From Herpetosiphon sp042688385 (GTDB lineage: Bacteria > Chloroflexota > Chloroflexia > Chloroflexales > Herpetosiphonaceae), in the NCBI RefSeq assembly GCF_042688385.1, contig NZ_JBHUPY010000020.1:1-64000 (forward strand): 64,000 nucleotides of DNA. Direction: 5' to 3'. Below the pieces are notes generated by a model, which saw only the letters and a program-made list of their open reading frames with translations, did no database searches and was not told the DNA's origin. This document shows positions 16,869 through 25,417 of the stretch, in pieces; the first letter of the stretch is position 1, and every line of letters begins with the position of its first letter. The position numbers and the translations under genes were made by a program.

Positions 16869-17543
16869 CTACTCTGCGCCATTAAAGCGTTGTTGCAAGG
16901 CTTGCTCAATTGCCTGAGAAACTTCATTTGGTGTGCCATCAGCATCGATCAAAATCAGTAAATCGCGTTCGCCATAGAATTGAAGTAATGGCTCAGTTTT
17001 GGCATTGTATTCAGCTAAACGGCGTTTAATCGTTTCTGGTCGATCATCATCGCGCTCGATCAGTTGGCCGCCGCTAGCGCGACATTGGTCTAAGGCTGCT
17101 TGGTCGCTGATATGCAAAATTTGGTCGGGCTGGCCTTTGATGCGGCAGATGCGGCGGCCACTTAAGCGCCGAATTGCCTCTTCATCGGAGAGCGTGAGCG
17201 CAATCACCACTTCAAGCGGGCGATTAATCGCTTGCATCAATTGATCAAGGCTTTGAGCTTGGCTCAATGTGCGCGGATAGCCATCGAGCAGCACGCCAAC
17301 CTCGCTGGGAATGGTCAGCAGCCATTCATTCAAGAGCTTGTTCATCAATGTATCATCAACCAAGCGGCCAGCGGCCATGACTTGGGCAACTTCTTGACCT
17401 AATTCCGAGCCAGTTTCGACGGTTTGGCGCAAACGTTGACCAGTCGAAATTGAATCGATTGCTGCTAATTTATCCAAATAGGCCGCTTGGGTCGATTTCC
17501 CCGCACCTGGGGGGCCAAAAAGAATGAGGTTAAGTGGTTTCAT
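16869..17543 (-). CDS. adk: Adenylate kinase
   Basis: The 224-residue enzyme interconverts ATP plus AMP and two ADP. It has Walker A GPPGAGKST (10-18), the AMP-binding region STGQRLRQTVETGSELGQEV, DGYPRTLSQAQ, and a long LID domain starting RRLSGRRICRIKGQ and ending ERDDDRPETIKRRL. The LID has only two of the four Cys of zinc-binding forms (CRIKG and DQCRASGG), so a full Cys4 zinc site is not present. The catalytic core looks complete. It starts at ATG with a weak upstream GGG/GAGG. It stands alone here rather than in the usual secY-adk-infA ribosomal cluster. Confidence 0.93.
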   Translation of the reverse strand: MKPLNLILFGPPGAGKSTQAAYLDKLAAIDSISTGQRLRQTVETGSELGQEVAQVMAAGRLVDDTLMNKLLNEWLLTIPSEVGVLLDGYPRTLSQAQSLDQLMQAINRPLEVVIALTLSDEEAIRRLSGRRICRIKGQPDQILHISDQAALDQCRASGGQLIERDDDRPETIKRRLAEYNAKTEPLLQFYGERDLLILIDADGTPNEVSQAIEQALQQRFNGAE

Positions 17544-17614
17544 CCCTATACCTCGGCATTAAACAAATAATATGCATTATCTTATCACAGCAGTTTCATG
17601 CTGATGTAGCGTGT

Positions 17615-17647
17615 TTAAAACAAAACAACCGCGAATATTCGCGATTG
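17615..17647 (-). terminator. Intrinsic terminator of the tRNA-Leu gene
   Basis: CAACCGCGAA (17626-17635) pairs with TTCGCGATTG (17638-17647). On the minus strand the stem is followed by TTTTGTTTT. It begins only a few bases past the CCA end of the tRNA gene. Confidence 0.85.
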
Positions 17648-17652
17648 TTTTT

Positions 17653-17739
17653 TGGTGCCGAGGGTGGGAGTCGAACCCACACTCCCTTGCGAGAACTACG
17701 CCCTGAACGTAGCGCGTCTGCCAATTCCGCCACATCGGC
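17653..17739 (-). tRNA. tRNA-Leu (anticodon CAG)
   Basis: The reverse complement starts GCCGATGTGGCGGAATTGG and ends in a T arm GTGGG-TTCGACT-CCCAC, acceptor CCTCGGC, discriminator A and encoded CCA. The anticodon stem CTACG/CGTAG encloses TTCAGGG, so the anticodon is CAG and reads CUG. A long variable arm (TTCTCGCAAGGGAGT region) confirms the class-II leucine type. Position 6 of the acceptor stem is a T-C mismatch (GCCGATG against CCTCGGC). It is monocistronic, with its own promoter and terminator. Confidence 0.95.
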
Positions 17740-17770
17740 TAAGGGATTTGCTGCTAAAGCAACGTCATCA

Positions 17771-17799
17771 AGTATAGCAAATCTTCAACGATTGTGCAA
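17771..17799 (-). promoter_or_regulatory. Promoter of tRNA-Leu
   Basis: On the minus strand TTGCAC (17794-17799) and TATACT (17771-17776) are separated by exactly 17 bases and lie about 32 bases upstream of the mature 5' end. This is a good sigma-70-type promoter for a single tRNA transcript. Confidence 0.75.
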
Positions 17800-17807
17800 G
17801 TTGGGGC

Positions 17808-17842
17808 TAAAAAGCTTCAGAGCCGCAGTTGCGACTCTGAAG
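17808..17842 (-). terminator. Intrinsic terminator of the 190-residue membrane protein gene
   Basis: CTTCAGAG (17815-17822) pairs with CTCTGAAG (17835-17842), and an inner GCA/TGC adds stability. On the minus strand it is followed by CTTTTTAG. It lies about 60 bases past the stop codon at 17900. Confidence 0.8.
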
Positions 17843-17899
17843 TGGTGTAGATACTCACATATTTGCTGTTGACTCTCGGTTGCCCTGAAATGTTCAAAA

Positions 17900-18472
17900 T
17901 TATTGTTGCAGTTTGGCAAGCTCTTCGCTGGTAATCATGCGAAATTGGTTGCTGCTGGCATCGTTGATATACACCATCTCTTCTTGCTTGACGCTCACCA
18001 ACATATCCAGACGTTGATCAGCATTGACATCAGCAAAGCGCAGGCTGACAGGAGTTAAGTCTTCGCCGGCCCCAAACAGGTATGGGCCAACAATTGTGCG
18101 GGCCTTGGCTGGGTCGCCACCAGGCATTTCGACAATTACAATTCGGCGTTCCATATTCATTGCGACAAAGTGCGAAGGCAAACCGTTGGTTTCGTCGTGG
18201 CCAACAAAGGCGGTAGTTTGCATGGTGCGCGGGCGGCCATATTTTACATCGTCGTACTTAACTTTGAACCACGAGACAATTGGGCTGAACATCGCATTGG
18301 CCAAAATCAACGCCAAAATAATGGTGATGGCATAGGCAAACTTGTTATGCACACCAAACGACATCGAGCGACTCGCATACCGTTGCCGCGTTTGTGGCAA
18401 GGTAATGACAGTGGTAGGTCTCGTGCGGCGCACAACCTCCGCTGAACGTAGATCGCGACTTGTAATGGCCAT
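17900..18472 (-). CDS. Single-span membrane protein with FG-GAP/VCBS-like segment
   Basis: The 190-residue protein has a basic, Arg/Thr-rich N-terminal cytosolic part (about residues 1-40) and one membrane span (FAYAITIILALILANAMFSPIV, near 45-66). The outer C-terminal domain contains SLRFADVNADQRLDMLVSV, the aspartate-rich loop typical of FG-GAP/VCBS beta-propeller repeats, which often bind calcium. Function is not recognisable. The ATG at 18472 is chosen because AGGAGG precedes it; the longer frame runs through the promoter. Its promoter carries a LexA/DinR-like palindrome, so it may be DNA-damage inducible. Confidence 0.75.
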   Translation of the reverse strand: MAITSRDLRSAEVVRRTRPTTVITLPQTRQRYASRSMSFGVHNKFAYAITIILALILANAMFSPIVSWFKVKYDDVKYGRPRTMQTTAFVGHDETNGLPSHFVAMNMERRIVIVEMPGGDPAKARTIVGPYLFGAGEDLTPVSLRFADVNADQRLDMLVSVKQEEMVYINDASSNQFRMITSEELAKLQQ

Positions 18473-18518
18473 AGCGAACCTCCTGTGAGTCAACGTTAGA
18501 ACAAATATGCTGGCTGTG

Positions 18519-18547
18519 AGTATAGTAGAACATGCGTTCTGTGTCAA
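18519..18547 (-). promoter_or_regulatory. Promoter with LexA/DinR-like operator in the spacer
   Basis: On the minus strand TTGACA (18542-18547) and TATACT (18519-18524) are spaced by exactly 17 bases. The spacer contains the palindrome AGAAC-ATGC-GTTCT (18527-18540), which fits the Gram-positive SOS box core GAACRNRYGTTC on both strands. A repressor there would cover the promoter completely. Confidence 0.7.
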
Positions 18548-18607
18548 GCGAAAAGCAGCCTTTTTGCTCGTTAACTCTTTGATTGGTTGTCGTAAGGCCA
18601 ATTTTGC

Positions 18608-19510
18608 TTATTTGGCGCTTGAATACTCCACAACATGCGTCCAATGTGGATTAGCCCAAATTTCGCCATGGGTTGGCTCAAATATGCTTAATGCCTGTTG
18701 ATCATCAGCCAGCAAACCCCGCAGCCACGCAGTTAAATAGCCGCGATAACTGCCGCCATCATGTTCGATTTCGGTATGCCCAGCGCCAACCGACAGTGCC
18801 AAAAAGCGCTTCTTGGCACTTGATTGTTCTAAACTAGCTTGGTTGGCCGCAGCAGGCGAGACAATTAGATCGCGGGTTCCACTGAGAATCAGCCATGGCA
18901 CGGCGATTAAGCTTGGATCATAGGTGTGGGCTTCATCTGTCCAGCGTTGTTGTGGCAGCGCATTGGTGACCAAGGTTTTGAGCATCTGCCCTTGTGGATA
19001 GCGATTGTAGGCATTGATTATTCCTGTTGCGCCCTGCGATGTGCCAACTGCACCAATCTGATCAAGTTGAATTTTTTGGAATAAAGGATTAGCTGGGTCT
19101 GTATTAGCAGCAATTAAATAATCGAGAGTTTGAATAATATCTGCACCATCACCAGTAGTTTCACTATAACTATCAATCACAATAAATCCCCAGCTTGCCA
19201 GATGTTCGAATAAACCAGCATATTTTGCTGGCGAAGCAATCGTGCCATTGCCCCAAATAATTGCTGGATATGTGCGTGATAAATCATTTGGATAATAAAT
19301 AATTGCTTTTTGCTGATTTGCTAACGTTAGCTCATTTTGGCTAATTGCTAAGCTGCCAAGCTGCGCATAGCTAAATTCCAATGGATACGCAGAATCAAAG
19401 TCATAAGTGCTGCGTTTACCAGCGGTGAATTTTAGCCCAACAATGCAGACGATCACTATAACAATCGAGCTGCCCATAATGCCCCAAAACCACTTTTTAT
19501 AACGAGCCAT
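18608..19510 (-). CDS. Membrane-anchored or exported alpha/beta hydrolase
   Basis: The 300-residue protein begins with a basic MARYKKW and a hydrophobic segment (FWGIMGSSIVIVIVCIVGLKF), an uncleaved anchor or signal sequence. The rest is an alpha/beta hydrolase resembling chlorophyllase and cutinase-like enzymes: AIIWGNGT oxyanion strand, HLASWGFIVI, nucleophile elbow GAVGTSQGATG (Ser in GTSQG), acid in LSGTRDLI and the catalytic His in SVGAGHTEIEHDGG. The substrate is unknown; an extracellular ester is likely. The start at 19510 has GAGG upstream; a TTG seven codons earlier is less likely. Confidence 0.8.
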   Translation of the reverse strand: MARYKKWFWGIMGSSIVIVIVCIVGLKFTAGKRSTYDFDSAYPLEFSYAQLGSLAISQNELTLANQQKAIIYYPNDLSRTYPAIIWGNGTIASPAKYAGLFEHLASWGFIVIDSYSETTGDGADIIQTLDYLIAANTDPANPLFQKIQLDQIGAVGTSQGATGIINAYNRYPQGQMLKTLVTNALPQQRWTDEAHTYDPSLIAVPWLILSGTRDLIVSPAAANQASLEQSSAKKRFLALSVGAGHTEIEHDGGSYRGYLTAWLRGLLADDQQALSIFEPTHGEIWANPHWTHVVEYSSAK

Positions 19511-19656
19511 GTGCAACCTCATCCGAGTCAAATTACGCCCATTTTAGCCAATTTGCCAAATTGCTGTGGCTACGATGCCAAAAATTAGAGCTGTGTGTAT
19601 CTAGGGTTGGTTGTAGCGCTACGATTGTCAGTTTCTACATCACAAGGAAGGCTGCG

Positions 19657-22600
19657 ATGATTCCAATACGCCGTGTTATGAGTATGTTGATTGTAAGTAG
19701 TATGATGATTGGTATCGTCCCTTCAAAAGCTGTTCAATCAACCGCGTCCACCGTTCAGCCCGTCGCTCAGCATGCCGCATTAAACGATATTCTGCTTGAT
19801 GCCGATGATTATCAAGTGCTGAGTAGCGGCCAGACCTCGAATGTTGCGACCATTTTGCCCAAAACTGATCAAGATGTCTTTTATCTTGATGTTATGGCGC
19901 AGCAAGAAATTAGCGTTAATATGCAGCGCTCTGCGGATGAAGTAATGTTAAATGGTGAATTATCGCTGTTTGATCCAGCTGGCCGCTTAATTGCCAGCGA
20001 TGATAATAGTGGCAACGCTGGGAATCCGCAGATCGGCCCGACGCTTGCGCCAACCACAGGCCGCTATGCAATTTGGGTACGCGACCATGCAGGCACGCGT
20101 ACTGGAAGTTACCAACTTACTGCAACCGTAAGCGAGCCATTGGTTGCCGCTACCGAATATTCAACCTTTGATTTAGAACCAGATCCATGCCCTGAGCCTA
20201 CTACTAGCATTGATTTACCTGAGTTAGAGCCATCACCGAATCAGCCGCAAAATGCCTCGGTCAAGTATACCAACCAGGCTTTACCACCTACAAACTACCC
20301 CTTGAACTGCGAGTTTGCTCGTGATCGAGAAATTTTGGCAACGCTTAGCCCTGAATCATTCAGCATCGAAAATGCCAGTCAAGCCTTTACAACCGAAGCA
20401 TTGGTTGTGCCCGATGCTAGCCAAATGCTGCTGTTTGAATACATAGTTGGGCGCAAAACCGCTGATAGCATGACCCCGCTGCACGTGGAAGTATTGAGTG
20501 GGGCAAACTTTGCGGATGTTACCAACATTAGCAATTGGCGCATTAAGGGCCAATATCGGCTTGGCTGGCAAACAGGCCGATTAAATATTCAAGCCTTTCG
20601 TGGCCAAACGATTAAGCTCCGCTTTATTAACGATTGGTGGTGGATTGATCAGCCATCAGCCCAAGTGCGCGATCTGCGCTTAACGCAAGAAATCCCTGAT
20701 TGGGAGCTATCGGATTTTGGCGAATTTGCAATTCACAATGATTATTTGATTGGCGCATATGCGGTAATTACTGGGGCAAGTGCCAGTCTTATTTCCGCCC
20801 CAATCAACCTAAATCAACAAGTTCAAAGCCTTTCGTTTCGCTATCGTACTGGGCGTTGGCAGCACGATGGGAGTGCGCCGCTTTTTGTGGAGATTTTGAG
20901 TGGCGCATCATTTGCAACGATAACCAACATTGATCAATGGAGTTTGAAAGGTCGCTTAACTGATGGTTGGCATGAAGCTGTGCTTGATATTCAGGCATTT
21001 CGTGGTCAAACGATCAAAATCAAAATTATCAACGATTGGTGGCCACACCATCCTCAAGTTACCTCGATTGATAGGTTTACGTTAAATAGGGCTGTGCCAG
21101 GCTGGGATATTTCAAATGCAAGGTTTGTGCGAACCAATACAGCAGCACAACCCTCAGGAACTCCATTAAACGTTGATTTTGCACAAGATTTTATGGCCTT
21201 TGATGTGATTGAAAACGCTGATTTTGAACAAACTCAGCTCGTGCTAGCTGAACCGCAACAGCCGCTGATCAATCTTGAAGGCCTGCAAACAAGGGCCAGT
21301 AGTGTTGATTTTGCCGTACCACCTGCGGCAACCAGTATTCATTTTGAATATCTGCTCGGCGATCTTGATGATCCTACTACTACTCGACGACTCTTGATAA
21401 CGATATTAAGCGGCGAAAACTTTGAAATTCTTGAGTTCCCTCAAGGCCATAGTTTTGTGGGTTCGAGTCAAGCAGGCTGGCAACAAGGTCGACTTGATCT
21501 GGTTGGCTATCGTGGGAAAACCATCAAGCTCCAGTTGATTAATGATGTATATGGCCGCCCAATCAGCCAAATGAGACAATTAAAGCTTGTCCAAGATGTA
21601 CCTGCTTGGCAAGCCCAAAATCATCAAGCGCTTAGCCTTGATCAGGATTCCACTCAAGGCAATCATGGCTATCTGCATGGCCATGCAATGCAGCTAACCT
21701 CGCTCGATTTTACTGTTCCGCTGACTGCTCAACAGGTGCGCTTCGATTATCAAGCTGGATTTAGCGACAATCCTGCTGCACGTCAGCGGGTTGCAATCAG
21801 TATCTTGAGTGGGCGTAACTTTGAAATCATCTATCCACTTCCTGCCAATTCTTTGCTTGGCTCAACAGATCAAGGCTGGCAAGCTTTGGCGATTGATTTG
21901 CAGCGCTTCCAAGACCAAACAATTAAGCTTCAATTCACCTTAGAAGCCCATAATACTGCCTATTTACGTTTAGATAATGTTCAAGTAGGCCACGTATTAA
22001 CTGGCTGGTCGAGCAGCGAACATACACCATTTGTGCTCGAAACAAGTGATTCAAATCGCCAGGTTGTGCGCTTTGCTGGGAATAACGCACACTTTACCAG
22101 CGATGCCTGGACTGTGCTATCCGATACTGAAGCCCTCCAATTCAACTATAAAACCCAACACCCTGATGCGTGGTGGCGTTCGGTAATTGAGGTTTATGTG
22201 TTGAGTGGCACTGGTTTTGAAATCGTTACACCAATTGATGCAGGTTCGGTCTATGGTTATGGCAATGACCCAAATAATGGTTGGCATGAAGCGCGCTTAG
22301 GCCTGGCTCAATTTCAAGGCCAAACGATTAAGCTCCAATTTAGGCATCAAGGCCATGGCTATTCCACTTCTTGGCTGGATAATCTTCAGCTGATCGCTGG
22401 TGAAACGCGGGCAAAACAAGCAGCCTACCATTCGCCTGATCATGCATTTATCGAAATGTCACAGACTTGGCAGCATGTTACAAGTTCTGGTTTTGAAGTT
22501 GCCAATGATAGCCAATTCTTGCGCTTTGTCTATCAAGTTGGCAATAAAGATCATGGCAATGCGCAACATCATTTGGTTGTTGAAGTGCTTTCAGGAGCCA

Positions 22601-24099
22601 ATTTTACAATTTTGACCCGAATCGATCAGAATCAACTGTATCGTTCGCTTAACGATGGCTGGAAGATAGCGCAATTGCCAATTCAGCAATTCCAAAATCA
22701 AACGATCAAAATTCGCTTTGTTGCACCAGGTTGGATTTCTGCACCAATCGCCCGAATTGATAAAGTTGCCTTGCTCAGCCCGCGAGCAAGCATTACCGGC
22801 CCAATCGATGTACATGGCGTAACGTATTTGAATGTACCACTTGCTGAATTAGCCGGAATGACTACCCCAACTACCATGACCATAAACTCCTTGGTTATGT
22901 ATGATGACTATATGGATGTAGCGGGTCAAGTGCATTATAGCAATATGACTTATCCATTTGCCTTGTCTGGTGATTTATATCATTCCAACCTAGGTACAAC
23001 TGGCGATATTGTGGCTGATCTTCAAGACACCACCGGAACATTTGAAGCGCTTTATTTTGCCCTGCGCCAACACCCATTTGGGCCTCAAGCCAGTCCTTCA
23101 ATCGTTGATCAAAATCTTTCGTTATATCTCCAACGCCATGAAACCCGAGAAGCTACATTAATCGATCTTGGCTTAGATGATTCACTTAGTGCATTGTTAG
23201 GCCCACTATTCGAGCTATCAACGCTTACGAATGCTCGTTATGCTGATGATTACTGGTTTGGCAAACTTCTCGAACCACACTCCACTTTTGAAGTATTAGG
23301 CGACCCTGATGAAAAGAAGTGGACTTGGAAGCGCACGACGATTGGCAAAGATTGCTCATTATTACAACGGCTTGATTTTGGTGTTGTAGTGTCCGTTCCA
23401 GATGGCAATATTGGTGAAAATAGTGGCAAATTTGGCAGCCAACTGGAAATACTTGGATCAATCTCTAATGGTTATGTAACACCTGGACAGTCTTGGCCAG
23501 CAGATTCATGTGATATCTATGATGCTGATAATGCTGGCGTTACTTTAGGCTCCAAAGACGATCCAGTGACTGTTAAGTTTGTGTCCTCAGGTAACGGTTT
23601 AACTGGGAATGCTGCCCAAGGTGATTATTTGAGTGATGCAACCTTTGGAGGCGATGCCACTCGCTTTAAAGGTAATCAACTTTGGTTTGATCAATTTATT
23701 GGCGATTTGATTAAATCAGTTGATATGGTTTCAAAACTATATTCAATCCCAATTACTGTTGGTGATGTATCACAATTATTCCCTGAAAGTACGCCAGATA
23801 TGGGAGATAAACCATCTTTAGTAAACACTATGATATTAAATGACTGGGATGATAATCCTAATACAAAAATAAAAGTCTTACGCGTACCATTTCAACAATC
23901 TGTACTAGTTAAGCAACGAGATTATTTTATGGTTTCTACTATTGTTGCATGCAAGAAACAAAATAGTAATCGAGATATGCTGTTGAAAATATATTGGGAG
24001 ATTCCACTTTATGATAATGTTACAAGAAAAGAATTGAATGTCAATTTATATAATAGAAGCTTTTTGGTTGATTATAAAAGTGGTCCTTGTAACAATTAG
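19657..24099 (+). CDS. Large secreted protein with PPC domain and six repeated modules
   Basis: The 1480-residue protein has a signal peptide (basic RR, then MLIVSSMMIGIVPSKA) and a pre-peptidase C-terminal-like (PPC) domain at about 55-165 (DQDVFYLDV, SLFDPAGRLIASDDNSG, GRYAIWVRDH). About 850 residues follow that hold six copies of a module with the signature LSG-x2-F, then GW, then QTIKL-x-F-IND (near residues 280, 413, 582, 715, 847 and 977). Each module looks like a beta-sandwich. The last 400 residues are unlike the repeats and match nothing I know. The ATG at 19657 is preceded by AAGGAAGG. Base composition becomes AT-richer in the last 300 bases. No catalytic motif is visible. Confidence 0.85.
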   Translation: MIPIRRVMSMLIVSSMMIGIVPSKAVQSTASTVQPVAQHAALNDILLDADDYQVLSSGQTSNVATILPKTDQDVFYLDVMAQQEISVNMQRSADEVMLNGELSLFDPAGRLIASDDNSGNAGNPQIGPTLAPTTGRYAIWVRDHAGTRTGSYQLTATVSEPLVAATEYSTFDLEPDPCPEPTTSIDLPELEPSPNQPQNASVKYTNQALPPTNYPLNCEFARDREILATLSPESFSIENASQAFTTEALVVPDASQMLLFEYIVGRKTADSMTPLHVEVLSGANFADVTNISNWRIKGQYRLGWQTGRLNIQAFRGQTIKLRFINDWWWIDQPSAQVRDLRLTQEIPDWELSDFGEFAIHNDYLIGAYAVITGASASLISAPINLNQQVQSLSFRYRTGRWQHDGSAPLFVEILSGASFATITNIDQWSLKGRLTDGWHEAVLDIQAFRGQTIKIKIINDWWPHHPQVTSIDRFTLNRAVPGWDISNARFVRTNTAAQPSGTPLNVDFAQDFMAFDVIENADFEQTQLVLAEPQQPLINLEGLQTRASSVDFAVPPAATSIHFEYLLGDLDDPTTTRRLLITILSGENFEILEFPQGHSFVGSSQAGWQQGRLDLVGYRGKTIKLQLINDVYGRPISQMRQLKLVQDVPAWQAQNHQALSLDQDSTQGNHGYLHGHAMQLTSLDFTVPLTAQQVRFDYQAGFSDNPAARQRVAISILSGRNFEIIYPLPANSLLGSTDQGWQALAIDLQRFQDQTIKLQFTLEAHNTAYLRLDNVQVGHVLTGWSSSEHTPFVLETSDSNRQVVRFAGNNAHFTSDAWTVLSDTEALQFNYKTQHPDAWWRSVIEVYVLSGTGFEIVTPIDAGSVYGYGNDPNNGWHEARLGLAQFQGQTIKLQFRHQGHGYSTSWLDNLQLIAGETRAKQAAYHSPDHAFIEMSQTWQHVTSSGFEVANDSQFLRFVYQVGNKDHGNAQHHLVVEVLSGANFTILTRIDQNQLYRSLNDGWKIAQLPIQQFQNQTIKIRFVAPGWISAPIARIDKVALLSPRASITGPIDVHGVTYLNVPLAELAGMTTPTTMTINSLVMYDDYMDVAGQVHYSNMTYPFALSGDLYHSNLGTTGDIVADLQDTTGTFEALYFALRQHPFGPQASPSIVDQNLSLYLQRHETREATLIDLGLDDSLSALLGPLFELSTLTNARYADDYWFGKLLEPHSTFEVLGDPDEKKWTWKRTTIGKDCSLLQRLDFGVVVSVPDGNIGENSGKFGSQLEILGSISNGYVTPGQSWPADSCDIYDADNAGVTLGSKDDPVTVKFVSSGNGLTGNAAQGDYLSDATFGGDATRFKGNQLWFDQFIGDLIKSVDMVSKLYSIPITVGDVSQLFPESTPDMGDKPSLVNTMILNDWDDNPNTKIKVLRVPFQQSVLVKQRDYFMVSTIVACKKQNSNRDMLLKIYWEIPLYDNVTRKELNVNLYNRSFLVDYKSGPCNN

Positions 24100-24113
24100 C
24101 TAATTTGAATAGC

Positions 24114-24154
24114 GTTGAAATTAGCTTACCCATAAAAGGTAGGCTAATTTCAAC
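24114..24154 (+). terminator. Terminator-like hairpin after the 1480-residue protein gene
   Basis: GTTGAAATTAGC (24114-24125) pairs perfectly with GCTAATTTCAAC (24143-24154), with an inner TACC/GGTA pairing around CATAAAA. No long T-run follows, so it may also act as an mRNA-stabilising stem before the next gene. Confidence 0.6.
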
Positions 24155-24174
24155 TTAGTAGCAAAGGGATGACT

Positions 24175-24807
24175 ATGAACATATTTCAACGTTGGTTACT
24201 AGCGGCTTCACTGATTAGCTGTTTAGTTCTGAGCTTTTATAGTTACACAATCAATCATAATTTAAAGGTTATCGAAGCACGTCAGCGTGGGCAAATTGCT
24301 ACAACAGGACAATCGTTATGGTTTAGTTGGCATAATTGTGCTGACAAACTAACTTGGGTTTTAAGAGCTAGTGATCGTGATGCTCAAGCAGAGGTTTTAG
24401 AATATCTTTCCAATGCACAGCTTCATTGTGAAGCATCTTCACAATTTATCTATAACTACAATGCTGCTCTGAAGTGGGCCGTTAAACCATGGTGGGATTT
24501 AAGCTTAGGCTCAGGCAATGTGATTGGATTTGTGCAATTATTTGATTACTATTCAGTCCAAATAGGCCATATTAAAAGTAATATTAAAGAAGAAGGGTCA
24601 GTAAGTGCAGTAAGTCGTGATCGAATTCAACAACTATATGATGATATTACAAATTTTACTGAAAAAATACCTGAACCTATGCTCCAAAAAGGAGATATTA
24701 GCGAAATTCACCAGGCAATAGTAGATTGGTGCGGGATGATTAAGGATGTTAAAGCAAAAGAGTCGATTAGGCTTCGAGAAGAGCAATATCAGGATGCTTG
24801 TAAATAG
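24175..24807 (+). CDS. Hypothetical protein with N-terminal membrane anchor
   Basis: The 210-residue protein starts MNIFQRWLLAASLISCLVLSF, a signal sequence or membrane anchor. A mostly helical, charged extracytoplasmic part follows with several Cys (HNCADKL, AQLHCEAS, VDWCGMI, QDACK) that could form disulphides. No family is recognised. The ATG at 24175 has AAAGGG at good distance; an ATG two codons upstream overlaps the ribosome site. It lies between the large secreted protein and a small membrane protein on the same strand, 11 bp before the latter, so the two form an operon. AT content is higher than in neighbouring housekeeping genes. Confidence 0.65.
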   Translation: MNIFQRWLLAASLISCLVLSFYSYTINHNLKVIEARQRGQIATTGQSLWFSWHNCADKLTWVLRASDRDAQAEVLEYLSNAQLHCEASSQFIYNYNAALKWAVKPWWDLSLGSGNVIGFVQLFDYYSVQIGHIKSNIKEEGSVSAVSRDRIQQLYDDITNFTEKIPEPMLQKGDISEIHQAIVDWCGMIKDVKAKESIRLREEQYQDACK

Positions 24808-24818
24808 GAGAAGCAGTT

Positions 24819-25241
24819 ATGTACCATGTACCGAAAACAAACCGTTGGCAACAGGTTCATGTCCAAAAATATCTTTATCTTATTAACATCGGGCTGTATT
24901 CTTTAGCGAGCTATCTCACGATTTTTAAAACTCCAACCATTATTGCTTGGTGGCTTGACGATCCTCGTCACGACTTAAATTTTGCATCATTTATCTGGTT
25001 TCCGATAGGCTTATTACTCTTGAACTCGTTTATCTGGCAAAGGAGCTATACAACGAGAACCTTAGGAATTATAGGGATTAGTTTATTACTGATTAATGGA
25101 TTTATGACGGAGTTCAAGCATGTATATTTTAGTGATGCTGATCAAGTTGGTTGGGCTGTGGTGACGCTACTTTCGGCGATGTTCGCGTTGTATGCATGCT
25201 ACCGAGCTAGGCCATGGCGCAAGTTGCAGCAGCGAACATAA
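24819..25241 (+). CDS. Predicted four-span membrane protein
   Basis: This 140-residue hydrophobic protein has about four membrane helices (LYLINIGLYSLASYLTIF, FASFIWFPIGLLLLNSFIW, RTLGIIGISLLLINGFM, VGWAVVTLLSAMFALYACY) and a basic C-terminal tail (RARPWRKLQQRT). It is probably an integral membrane protein with no visible catalytic residues. TAGGAG stands before the ATG. It directly follows the anchored hypothetical gene and may share its transcript. No family is recognised. Confidence 0.65.
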   Translation: MYHVPKTNRWQQVHVQKYLYLINIGLYSLASYLTIFKTPTIIAWWLDDPRHDLNFASFIWFPIGLLLLNSFIWQRSYTTRTLGIIGISLLLINGFMTEFKHVYFSDADQVGWAVVTLLSAMFALYACYRARPWRKLQQRT

Positions 25242-25417
25242 GCTCGCTGGTCGAACCACGCAGTGCAACGAGGTATGTATTAATAGGCAAATACTTGATG
25301 AGCAAACGATTACAATTAGCAAGATTGAGCCTAACTGTTGGCTTGTAAAGCTGTGCAAGCGCTCGGTGATCAGCTATCATAGCATGGTTATACCAATCAA
25401 CCTAGGATACAACTTAG

